The notes under the pieces: model-generated
What the model was told of the DNA's origin: nothing
Database searches by the model: none
The model's input: the letters and a program-made list of their open reading frames with translations, nothing else
In this document: positions 18,756 to 27,280 of the stretch, piece after piece
How positions within the stretch are numbered: the stretch's first letter is position 1
Layout: every line of letters begins with the position of its first letter
Program-made: the position numbers and the translations under genes
DNA from: Poteriospumella lacustris
Taxonomy: Eukaryota > Sar > Chrysophyceae > Chromulinales > Dinobryaceae
Reading direction: 5' to 3'
Assembly: GCA_008000375.1 (NCBI GenBank)
Contig: SMOI01000400.1
Coordinates: 1 to 27,280 of the forward strand
Length of the DNA stretch: 27,280 nt

Positions 18756-19995
18756 TGGTCCATCGCCGCCGCGGCGCAAGTCGAAATCATTCGCAGCTCG
18801 ACGATCGACTTGTCTTCGTCTCGCTCCCGTTATCTCTCCGAACAGTCGACGGAATCGCTCGCCCACCCCTCACAACCCTTTGGCAACACCTTCATCAGCA
18901 ACCATGGCGGCGCTAGTGACGACAGTAGACTCCTCGCACGAGGACATGATCCACGACTGTCAGTTCGACTATTACTCGAAGAAATTGGCGACATGTTCGT
19001 CCGACCGCACGATCAAGGTGTTCGAAGTGAATGGCGACATTTACCACTGCTCGGCGACGCTGAATGTGCACGAAGCGCCGGTGTGGCAAGTGGGCTGGGC
19101 ACACCCGAAGTTCGGTGTGCTGTTGGCGTCGTGTTCGTACGACGGATCGGTGGTGATTCAGAAAGAGTTGTCGCAGGGCAACTGGGCGCGCGTGTTTGAA
19201 AATCGGTTTCCAGAAGTGTCAGTAAATTCCATCGCCTGGGCGCCACACGAGTTCGGGCTGATGTTGGCGGCGGCCTGTTCGGACGGCAAAGTGGTGATCA
19301 TCGAATACAAAGGCGGCGTGTGGTACGTGCCGTGGTTCTGTGGGGTCGTTCGTAGGAGCGATCTGTGTCTGATGTAGCTTGTTCGTTGTGTTCGTGCGTA
19401 CAGGAGCCAACGGTCGACGCCGATCCACAACGACGCGTTGGGCTGCAACGCCGTGTCGTGGGCGCCTTACCACCCCGTGCACAGCCACGGCGAGAACAAC
19501 ACGCTGGTGTATCGTCTGGTGACGGGTGCCTGCGACAATTCGGTGCGTGTGTGGCGATGGCTGGAGTCGGAGGACTCGGTGCCGGTGCAAGAAGCGACGA
19601 AGGCCGAGCCTCACACAGGTGCGCTGTGCGGTCTGTTGCCGTGCGATTGACGTGTGACTAACCGGCGATGCTGTGTTGATGATGGTGGCTGTGTAGATTG
19701 GGTCCGCGACGTGGCCTGGGCGCCCAACCCGTCGCTTCCCTACAGTATGTTCGCGTCGTGCTCGGAGGACCGCAAGGTGTACATCTGGCGCCAACGCACG
19801 CCGGCAGAGGCCTGGGAGCCTCAGCTACTGCATAGCTTCGAGGCCCCAGTGTGGCGAGTGAGCTGGTCGGTGACCGGCACGGTCCTGGCAGTCTCGACGG
19901 GCGACCACCGAGTGACGCTGTGGAAGCAGTCGGTGGACGAGTCGTGGATGCGGATCTCGTCGCTGTCGGAGGCGGAGAACTGAGCCGACCAGCGT
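18723..19995 (+). repeat. Left arm of a large inverted repeat carrying SEC13
   Basis: 1273 bp that match the reverse complement of 20254-21526. Every position pair I checked sums to 40249, meaning no indel across the gene, and every overlapping reading frame of the gene body translates identically in both arms. It includes 181 nt upstream of the ATG, all exons and introns, and 12 nt past the stop. Confidence 0.93.
18904..19983 (+). CDS. SEC13: SEC13 copy 1, WD40 coat protein, three exons
   Basis: Exons 18904-19322, 19404-19618 and 19697-19983 (introns 81 and 78 nt) encode 306 residues, close to the 297-322 of other SEC13 proteins. WD40 blades are visible in order: [20 protein letters not shown]...[30 protein letters not shown]...[46 protein letters not shown]...[28 protein letters not shown]...[11 protein letters not shown], and [23 protein letters not shown]13 forms the outer cage of COPII vesicles with SEC31, and also sits in the Y-complex of the nuclear pore and in the SEA/GATOR complex. 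The gene converges on an identical copy, with only 282 nt between the two stop codons. Confidence 0.94.
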
Positions 19996-20253
19996 GCGAC
20001 CTGCTGAATAGCTCAGTCTTTACCTGTAAACATAACTTGTGGTTCATCCTTTTCATCTGGCTTCAGTGTTTGCGTTTGTGTCGCTTGTGATCTTCTGTTG
20101 AGTTGGGGGAGGGGGTCTAGTAGACATCGACCCGTCCGATCTGCGACCTGTTGTTCATCCAATCAGCTGTTGCACACACAAAGCGTCATAAAGGATGAGA
20201 AAGGAATGAAAGTCAAGTTATGTTTACAAAGGCTGGTCTATTCAACAGGTCGT
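19996..20253. other. Centre of the SEC13 palindrome, diverged 3' flanks
   Basis: From 19996 inward the two arms still align but differ: G/A at the first position, then several substitutions and a 3-4-nt indel before a shared TAAACATAACTTG. Weaker similarity continues toward the middle (TTCATCCTTTTCATC on one side, TTCATTCCTTTCTCATC on the complement of the other). Little or no unique spacer remains. It should contain both 3' UTRs. Confidence 0.75.
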
Positions 20254-21526
20254 ACGCTGGTCGGCTCAGTTCTCCGCCTCCGACAGCGACGAGATCCGCA
20301 TCCACGACTCGTCCACCGACTGCTTCCACAGCGTCACTCGGTGGTCGCCCGTCGAGACTGCCAGGACCGTGCCGGTCACCGACCAGCTCACTCGCCACAC
20401 TGGGGCCTCGAAGCTATGCAGTAGCTGAGGCTCCCAGGCCTCTGCCGGCGTGCGTTGGCGCCAGATGTACACCTTGCGGTCCTCCGAGCACGACGCGAAC
20501 ATACTGTAGGGAAGCGACGGGTTGGGCGCCCAGGCCACGTCGCGGACCCAATCTACACAGCCACCATCATCAACACAGCATCGCCGGTTAGTCACACGTC
20601 AATCGCACGGCAACAGACCGCACAGCGCACCTGTGTGAGGCTCGGCCTTCGTCGCTTCTTGCACCGGCACCGAGTCCTCCGACTCCAGCCATCGCCACAC
20701 ACGCACCGAATTGTCGCAGGCACCCGTCACCAGACGATACACCAGCGTGTTGTTCTCGCCGTGGCTGTGCACGGGGTGGTAAGGCGCCCACGACACGGCG
20801 TTGCAGCCCAACGCGTCGTTGTGGATCGGCGTCGACCGTTGGCTCCTGTACGCACGAACACAACGAACAAGCTACATCAGACACAGATCGCTCCTACGAA
20901 CGACCCCACAGAACCACGGCACGTACCACACGCCGCCTTTGTATTCGATGATCACCACTTTGCCGTCCGAACAGGCCGCCGCCAACATCAGCCCGAACTC
21001 GTGTGGCGCCCAGGCGATGGAATTTACTGACACTTCTGGAAACCGATTTTCAAACACGCGCGCCCAGTTGCCCTGCGACAACTCTTTCTGAATCACCACC
21101 GATCCGTCGTACGAACACGACGCCAACAGCACACCGAACTTCGGGTGTGCCCAGCCCACTTGCCACACCGGCGCTTCGTGCACATTCAGCGTCGCCGAGC
21201 AGTGGTAAATGTCGCCATTCACTTCGAACACCTTGATCGTGCGGTCGGACGAACATGTCGCCAATTTCTTCGAGTAATAGTCGAACTGACAGTCGTGGAT
21301 CATGTCCTCGTGCGAGGAGTCTACTGTCGTCACTAGCGCCGCCATGGTTGCTGATGAAGGTGTTGCCAAAGGGTTGTGAGGGGTGGGCGAGCGATTCCGT
21401 CGACTGTTCGGAGAGATAACGGGAGCGAGACGAAGACAAGTCGATCGTCGAGCTGCGAATGATTTCGACTTGCGCCGCGGCGGCGATGGACCACTGTCGC
21501 ATGTCACATGTCGCATGTCATATGTC
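20254..21526 (-). repeat. Right arm of the large inverted repeat carrying SEC13
   Basis: Reverse complement of 18723-19995. The outer end at 21526 lies in the GACATRYGAC-type words; beyond it the right flank (GCATGTCGGCTCGGC) no longer matches the left one. Confidence 0.93.
20266..21345 (-). CDS. SEC13: SEC13 copy 2, WD40 coat protein, three exons
   Basis: Exons 20927-21345, 20631-20845 and 20266-20552 mirror copy 1 exactly, with the same introns, and encode the same 306-residue protein. Nothing in the coding sequence suggests decay: start, splice sites and stop are intact. It has its own upstream sequence beyond 21526, different from that of copy 1, so the two copies may be expressed differently. 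Whether both are transcribed cannot be told from sequence. Transcripts running past the stops would be complementary to each other over the whole gene. Confidence 0.93.
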
Positions 21527-22227
<701 letters not shown>

Positions 22228-22752
22228 TCACAAATTGTGCTTGATCATTCGCGCTGCAGCCTTGGCATCGACCTTCTTGCTGCGCTTGCGAGGGTTCTCC
22301 TCCTCTTCGGAGGCTTCCACCACTTTCTTTTCTTGTTCCTTTTTGTGCGCGGAAGGCGCTGCGGGGGCGAGCGGAGGCGACAGTTGCGCCGCGACTGTTG
22401 GCGCCTCCGGGGCCTTCGACGGAGTGGTCGCCGCCGCTTTCTTCTCCAAACTGTTGATGCGGGCGACGAAGCCTTTGATTCTCTGCAGGTCGTCGTGGAT
22501 ACCGTGGTTAGTCAGGTCCTGTCCCTGCGTTTGCAGGTTGGCGTAGCACAGCGAGGCCAACGTAAACGCGATCGCAACGTTCAGCTTCGCACTCTCTAGA
22601 TTTTGCAACTGGCCCACTAGGGAGTCATAATCCTGTCCCAAGATCAACTGCACTGCGTCGTCGGTCTGCTTCATGGTGTTGTCGATGCCGTGCAACGTCT
22701 GCACGCTGCCCGTCACCGATTTCGGCAAATCTTCCACTTCTTTGACACTCAT
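22228..22752 (-). CDS. C1D/Rrp47-like exosome cofactor (Sas10/C1D domain)
   Basis: Single exon, 174 residues. Residues 42-105 form the Sas10/Utp3/C1D helical domain: LVGQLQNLESAKLNVAIAFT, LASLCYANLQTQGQ, then HDDLQRIKGFVARINSLEKK, matching C1D (LEQAKVDLVSAYTLNSMFW and ELERIRVYMNRVKEI in the human protein). A Pro/Ala linker and an acidic-basic tail with PRKRSKK (154-160, a likely nuclear signal) follow. The end AAARMIKHNL corresponds to the conserved AASRFVKNAL of C1D. Homologues bind Rrp6 and help the nuclear exosome process rRNA, snoRNA and snRNA 3' ends. The first ATG at 22752 gives the full domain. Divergent from the MtnB-MtnC gene, 403 nt away. Confidence 0.85.
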   Translation of the reverse strand: MSVKEVEDLPKSVTGSVQTLHGIDNTMKQTDDAVQLILGQDYDSLVGQLQNLESAKLNVAIAFTLASLCYANLQTQGQDLTNHGIHDDLQRIKGFVARINSLEKKAAATTPSKAPEAPTVAAQLSPPLAPAAPSAHKKEQEKKVVEASEEEENPRKRSKKVDAKAAARMIKHNL

Positions 22753-23008
22753 GGATCCTCGACCGTTCTCTTCTCTTCAATAGATACGGAAACCCTCAAA
22801 GTGAAATGATTGTAACGCCACAGTGGAGGAGGGAAAGGAGGCCTCGCAGAGGGCGTCGCAGTGGACGCTGCCGATGGGTGGCGATGCCAAGACAACGTCA
22901 TCTATAGGGTTGTCGCCAAAGAAGAGCGGTTAAGATAGCAGCGATGGCTGTTGGGTGGTCGGCGGCCGGCGCAGAACCCGGACTTCCGGAATTCTTTTTC
23001 TCGGAAAT

Positions 23009-23039
<31 letters not shown>

Positions 23040-23155
23040 CGACGGCGGCTGGCGGCGCAGCGGTGTGACGATCGACCATCTTCTCTACGGAACAAAAGGA
23101 TGTCATCGCGGACATACTCTTATTGAGGCAGTTTGCATCACGTTGGAAGTCAAAG
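22753..23155. other. Divergent promoter region of C1D and MtnB-MtnC
   Basis: 403 nt between divergent starts. It contains the GGCGAC hexamer repeat close to the salvage-enzyme start. No other gene is supported. Confidence 0.5.
23010..23039 (+). repeat. Hexanucleotide microsatellite (GGCGAC)5
   Basis: Five perfect GGCGAC units, about 115 nt upstream of the methionine-salvage ATG and so probably in its 5' leader or promoter. A repeat of this kind can vary in length between strains. Confidence 0.9.
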
Positions 23156-24595
23156 ATGAGCACTGAGGAAGAAGTTCGCAGCTTGGTGTGTGAGTTGTGC
23201 CGCAACTTTTACAACGTCGGCTGGGTCACCGGCACTGGCGGCAGCATTTCCATTCGCTTGGGCGACCAAATCTTCATGACGCCCAGCGGTGTGCAGAAGG
23301 AGCGCATCAAGCCTGAGGAGTTGTTCGTCGTGAACAAGGCTGGCGACGTGCTCACGCCACCGGCCTGCAGAGCCGATGGCACCCGCCCCAAGCTCTCCGA
23401 CTGCTCGCCGTTGTTCTTGCACGCGTACAACCAACGCGATGCCGGCGCGGTCTTGCACTCCCACGGCTTGTCGTGCAACCTCGTGACGCTGCTCTTCAAG
23501 GACAGCTCCGAGTTCCGCATCACGCAGCAGGAGATGATCAAGGGCATCGACGGCCACGGCTACTACGACACCCTCGTCATCCCCATCATCGAGAACACCG
23601 CGTGGGAGCACGAGTTGGCGGATTCCCTCGGCGAAGCCATCGCTAAGTACCCCAAGGCGCCTGCGGTGCTGGTGCGCCAGCACGGCATGTACGTCTGGGG
23701 CCGCAGCTGGGAGGCCGCCAAGCGCCACGCCGAGTGCCTGCACTACCTCTTCGACTCCTACATCGCCATCCACAAGCTGGGCTTGATCCACTTGATCACG
23801 CCTGGTGAGGCTGGTCAGAAGCGCGCGCTGACGGACGGCGGTGACGCGGTCGTCGCGAAGAAGGCGCGTGTGGCCGCCCGCAAGCACAAGGTCGTGCTGC
23901 TCGACATCGAAGGCACGCTCGCGCCCATCACCTTCGTCAAGGACGTTCTGTTCCCGTACGCGGCCAAGCACGTCGATGCGTACTTGCACGCGCATGCGCA
24001 GGACGCGGCGGTGCAGGGCCTGGTCCACGACCTCGTCGCCTTGAACCACCAAGAGCCCGCCGACGTCGCGAAGATCGCCGCCGCGACGCAGTTGACCGAC
24101 GTCGCGACGTACGTGAAGCATTTGATTGCGCAGGACCGCAAGGTGACCCCTCTGAAGGCTCTGCAGGGCTTGATCTGGGCCGATGGCTACAAGACCGGCG
24201 CCCTGGTCGCGCCCGTCTACGACGACGTCGCGCGCAACTTCCGCCGCATCGTCGACGAGGAAGACGGCAAGATCGCCATCTACTCGTCGGGCTCGCGCCA
24301 GGCACAGCACTTGCTCTTCCAATACTCGACGGCCGGTGACTTGCGCCCGTACCTGTCGGCGTACTTCGACACGAAGGTGGGACTGAAGACGGAGGCGCTG
24401 TCGTACGAGGAGATCGCCCAGACGCTCGGCGTCAACGACGCGCCCGAGCAGGTCCTCTTCGTCACCGACATCCTCGCGGAGGCTCGCGCCGCTCGTCGTG
24501 CCGGCTTCGACGCGTACATCGCGTCGCGACCGGGCAACGCCGCCATCACCGAGGCGCACGACTTCCGCGTGATCACCTCGTTCGACGCGCTGTAA
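23156..24595 (+). CDS. Fused methionine-salvage enzyme: MtnB dehydratase plus MtnC enolase-phosphatase
   Basis: One intronless frame of 479 residues. Residues 1-215 are methylthioribulose-1-phosphate dehydratase (class II aldolase fold): WVTGTGGSISIR, SGVQKERI, zinc ligands in HSH (101-103), catalytic Glu127 in QQEMIKG, and His176 in RQHGMYVWG. Residues 240-479 are the HAD-type enolase-phosphatase: nucleophile motif DIEGT (250-254), SSGS (377-380), Lys411, and TD (437-438) of motif IV. Together they convert 5-methylthioribulose-1-phosphate to 1,2-dihydroxy-3-keto-5-methylthiopentene and phosphate, two consecutive MTA-recycling steps. A short Lys/Ala linker (about 220-243) joins them. The same fusion is known in plants (DEP1), while animals use separate APIP and ENOPH1. 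The reading frame is open 11 codons upstream, but without an ATG. All catalytic residues seen are intact. Confidence 0.95.
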   Translation: MSTEEEVRSLVCELCRNFYNVGWVTGTGGSISIRLGDQIFMTPSGVQKERIKPEELFVVNKAGDVLTPPACRADGTRPKLSDCSPLFLHAYNQRDAGAVLHSHGLSCNLVTLLFKDSSEFRITQQEMIKGIDGHGYYDTLVIPIIENTAWEHELADSLGEAIAKYPKAPAVLVRQHGMYVWGRSWEAAKRHAECLHYLFDSYIAIHKLGLIHLITPGEAGQKRALTDGGDAVVAKKARVAARKHKVVLLDIEGTLAPITFVKDVLFPYAAKHVDAYLHAHAQDAAVQGLVHDLVALNHQEPADVAKIAAATQLTDVATYVKHLIAQDRKVTPLKALQGLIWADGYKTGALVAPVYDDVARNFRRIVDEEDGKIAIYSSGSRQAQHLLFQYSTAGDLRPYLSAYFDTKVGLKTEALSYEEIAQTLGVNDAPEQVLFVTDILAEARAARRAGFDAYIASRPGNAAITEAHDFRVITSFDAL

Positions 24596-25656
24596 ACACC
24601 CCGCCGCTGCCGCTGCCGCTACGCGATTCCTTTTGTTGCTTTCACCCGCTGTGGGCGCTCCGCCGCCGTCGCTTCTAACGATTAATTGATGTATACCCGC
24701 CCCGAGGAGGCACGTACACAGGGAGAGGGTTGGACGGGTGGAAAAGAGATAAACTGGCGACATTTACAGGTCCGCGCACTCTGCGGGACGGTGGAGGTCG
24801 CCGAGGGCGCAGCAAAGGAGCGAATCTAGCGACTACCGATAGGTACCCGCCCCCACAGCAGAAGCGGCATCCGCCGGAGACACACAACAGACACACGGGG
24901 ACACAGGAGAGAACGGGAGCGGAGCTCCCCACGAGAGAACATCGAAGAACACAGCAACAGGACACAGGGGAGAGGGGTGTGCCGAAACGGCGCCGCAGCC
25001 GGTCGGGGACACGTCGCTGGGCCGTGGCGACGCGAGCACGTCGATTAAAACACTGACACACGGAGAGAGGAGAAGAGGCGCGAGGAGAGCGAACGGAAAG
25101 GAAACAGAAAGAAAAGAAACAGGAACGACGCAGACACACGACACACGGCACAGCGAGACACACACAGAGAGAGAAAGACACAGACACAGAGCGAGTGCGC
25201 GACACACGGGGCTGGACATCAGCACCGTCGCCATGGGCGCACAGCGCCGCTGCGACAGAGACCAACGCACACAGAGAGAGCGCGACGCGGAGGGGGAGGG
25301 GGTGGGCAGGGCCGCGGCGGGCGGCGATGGGGAAACGAAACGCGAAAGCCAATCAAAGAAACAGGACGAGCGGCGGGAGGGTGGCGAGCAACGGCGATCA
25401 CAAACGAACGAACAACGACACGGGCACAGACACGGGCGTGCACAGCGACACAAACAAAGGGCGGACGTACAGTACAGGGGCGAGAGCACATTCAGGGCGC
25501 AGAGAAGTAGCGAGAGAAATACGGTGGGGGGGGTAGAGGGAGTGTATGGGGGCAGCCGTTTCGAAACGGTCGGACGAGCTGTTGGCGTGTGTAGCGGTGG
25601 GGCAGCGGCGAGAGAAGAGCGCGGCGATGGCGCAGCGGCGGCTGAGGGGGCGGCCA
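24596..25656. other. 1-kb gene-free tract with extreme strand asymmetry
   Basis: Convergent intergenic region between the salvage enzyme (+) and the NTF2-like gene (-). The + strand is rich in A, G and C and nearly free of T from about 24880 to 25560, with words such as ACACAGAGAG and GAGAGAGG. Long minus-strand frames here are Ser/Cys/Leu/Pro low-complexity products of the pyrimidine-rich strand, and + strand frames are Arg-rich. I regard neither as genes. The tract would be 3' UTR or terminator sequence of one or both flanking genes. Confidence 0.65.
25055..25195 (+). repeat. T-free low-complexity tract
   Basis: No T occurs on the + strand over these 141 bases; the flanking T residues are at 25054 and 25196. 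The sequence is a mix of GA-rich and ACACA-rich short words without a fixed unit. Confidence 0.9.
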
Positions 25657-26960
25657 TTACGCGCGTACGCAGTAGACGACCTCGATCTTGTGGATCTGCT
25701 TGTCCGGGTGGGTGTAGAAGGTCATCGTGCCGAGCAGGGTGATCGGCACGCTGCGCTCGAGGCAGCCGTCGACCTTGAGCGTGTCCGTCCGCTTCGAGAC
25801 GGCGCTCTCGCGGTACTGCTCCTCCGTGAACTGCTGCGGCGCGGGCGTACTGCTCATGAGTCCCGCGGGAAAGCTCGCGGTATGGTCACTCATCGCACTG
25901 ACGACGCTGTCGCCCGAGCGGACGGCGTCCGGGTCGTGGTTGCTGTAGAGGACGCTCTCGTGGTTGTCGGCGGAGATGCGGAAGATCTTCGTGCCCGAGA
26001 AGATGAACTTCATCACGATCGCGCAGTACCCGCTCGGCAACGCGCGCAGCTTGTTCTCTTGCATCTCGAAGACCGAGTCGGGCACGGCGCTGAAGATGGC
26101 GGTCCAATAGTTGGCGATGGCGTCGAGGCCGACGAGTTGGCAGTACACCGGGCCGTACACGGGGTTCGGGTTGCCTACGTATTTGTACACCGCGACACAC
26201 TCGGGGTTCGCGTACTTGTAGAGCAAATCGCGCAAGCCGTTCTTGTCCATGCTGTTGAAGCCCTCGGCGAAGACGACCGCGTATTGGCGCCGGACGTCGT
26301 CCGAGGGGATGACCAGTTTGGCCACCTTCTTTCGCGGCGGCGCGACCGCTGCGCTGCTGTGACTGTTGCGTTGACTGCCGCCGGTCGTCGACGGCGTCGT
26401 CGTAGTGGAGGAGACGTTGCTGTGGCTGGTGGGACGCACCTGTGGCAGCGAGAGGTGCGGCGGCGTCGGCGGCATGTCCTCGGACGAGGACGTCGACGTC
26501 ACCGTCGCGTTGTCGCTTTGGTAATAGTAGCCACCGTACGGCAACGGGGGCAGCTGCTGAGGCGGTACTGGAAGCGACTGCTGCAGCAGCAGCTGCTGCT
26601 GTTGCTGCTGCGCGGCATCGACGCTGCTGTCTGCGTAGGCCGGCCGCGTGAACTGGCCGCTGCTCATGTCGATCTCGCGTTTCCGCCGCAAAATCTGCTC
26701 AGACGTTACGCTATGAACAGAGAATTGCATCGGTAATACAGGCAACACAGGCATGACAGCGTGCCGCACTGACCTGTCGTCGTACGCGTCGAAGTTCAGC
26801 GCACTGCACAACTCGCGAAAAGCTTCTTCTTCGTCTGTGAATGACCGTAAAGAGCGTTAGAAGATCGTTTGAGGAGGGGATCTATCGGTGAAGGGCACGT
26901 ACCCATGAAGGAGAAGTCCTCGTAGGGGTATATTTCAATGTTCGGTTGATTGTTGGTCAT
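25657..26960 (-). CDS. polyQ and NTF2-like-fold protein, three exons
   Basis: Exons 26903-26960, 26774-26834 and 25657-26710 (introns 68 and 63 nt) give 390 residues. The N-terminus is acidic (YPYEDFSFMDEEEAF) with a short basic run ILRRKREID at 46-54. A Gln-rich stretch (residues 74-92) and a Ser/Thr/Pro linker follow. From about 178 the chain looks like an NTF2/SnoaL-like alpha+beta domain: VVFAEGFNSMDKNGLRDLLY, VGLDAIANYWTAIFSAVPDS, then strands GYCAIVMKFIFSGT and, after an insertion at about 287-345, ITLLGTMTFYTHPDKQIHKI. Such folds bind small ligands or mediate dimerisation; the acidic and polyQ head suggests a regulatory, possibly nuclear, protein. No catalytic residues can be assigned, and the fold call rests on pattern only. 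The splice at FSFM/DEEEAF is clean. Confidence 0.7.
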
Positions 26961-27280
26961 GATCGACACGGGCGATGGCGTCGGGACGGAGAAAATAAAC
27001 GGTGCAAGCCACGAGAGAACAACAACTGCTGGTGGCGTCGGCGATATATATCTCTTCGATGAAGGACACACTGATTTTGCAAGTCTAAACGATGGTGCAC
27101 ACGAGAGATCCGTCGGATAGAGAAAACGACAAATCCGGCTAAACTGTTCGCTGAACAACAAATGCGCAGCCAATCATTCACACAAGCAACGCACAAACAA
27201 GTCCAATCCCTTTCTGTCCTCGAAGTAGAAGCATCCAAAGTCAGGTTCCTAGTTATTCAACTCCAAAGAGAGAGAGAGAG
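26961..27280. other. Upstream region of the NTF2-like gene and window edge
   Basis: Probable promoter and 5' leader of the minus-strand gene. A TATATAT word at about 27043 lies 80 nt upstream of its ATG. No other gene is seen before the window ends in an AG repeat. Confidence 0.45.
27267..27280 (+). repeat. AG dinucleotide repeat cut by the window end
   Basis: Seven AG units up to the last base. The true length lies outside this window. Confidence 0.85.

Noticed and set aside
18723-21526. The SEC13 palindrome as an assembly fold-back artefact
   Set aside because: A fold-back would also mirror the inner and outer flanks, but the inner 3' flanks differ by substitutions and an indel and the outer flanks are unrelated. 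Long reads are still needed for proof.
23150-24763. 537-codon open frame on the - strand
   Set aside because: Antisense shadow of the MtnB-MtnC gene with the same Arg/Val/Asp-rich look and no recognisable domain.
24833-25657. 274-codon minus-strand frame rich in Ser, Cys, Leu and Pro
   Set aside because: It arises because the minus strand lacks A and therefore lacks stop codons. There is no domain-like pattern, and it abuts the stop of the NTF2-like gene.

Overview
The window is nuclear DNA of a unicellular eukaryote that I cannot place more precisely. It carries short GT-AG introns (61-107 nt in the genes I could splice), mostly single genes packed on both strands, and conserved eukaryotic housekeeping proteins (VPS25, eIF2B-beta, SEC13, C1D/Rrp47-like). 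A surface protein with Pro-Thr repeats is of a style common in protists such as stramenopiles, haptophytes and choanoflagellates. I saw no bacterial operon layout and no tRNA or rRNA.

Layout: 1-370 carries a miniature TA-flanked inverted-repeat element. 591-1073 (-) is an orphan gene. 1485-2798 (+) is a secreted or Golgi glycosyltransferase. 2985-3607 (-) is VPS25 (ESCRT-II). 3973-6753 (-) is a large sulfatase with a His/Ala-rich insertion. 7253-9483 (-) holds two diverged orphan paralogues that end in an identical 189-bp module, followed by an acidic orphan on + (9913-10524). After about 1 kb without a secure gene comes a three-intermembrane-segment PT-rich surface protein (11513-12439, +), then eIF2B-beta (12547-14387, -, six exons) and a secreted acidic orphan (14945-16340, -, four exons). 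16745-18182 (+) is a CaMK-type protein kinase with a likely acylated N-terminus.

18723-21526 is an inverted duplication: two complete SEC13 genes stand tail to tail, with apparently identical 1273-bp arms that include introns, but visibly diverged 3' flanks between them. Then follow C1D/Rrp47 (22228-22752, -), a fused MtnB-MtnC methionine-salvage enzyme (23156-24595, +), a 1-kb gene-free tract almost lacking T on the + strand (T-free from 25055 to 25195), and a polyQ plus NTF2-like-fold protein (25657-26960, -, three exons).

The genes do not form one pathway. VPS25, SEC13, the sulfatase and the glycosyltransferase all belong to endomembrane or secretory biology, but the neighbourhood looks like ordinary compact gene order. 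The unusual parts are the SEC13 palindrome with its conversion-like identity boundary, the tandem orphan pair with a shared 3' cassette, and the T-free tract. All exon joins were made by eye from splice signals, reading frame and family similarity; none is tested by RNA data.
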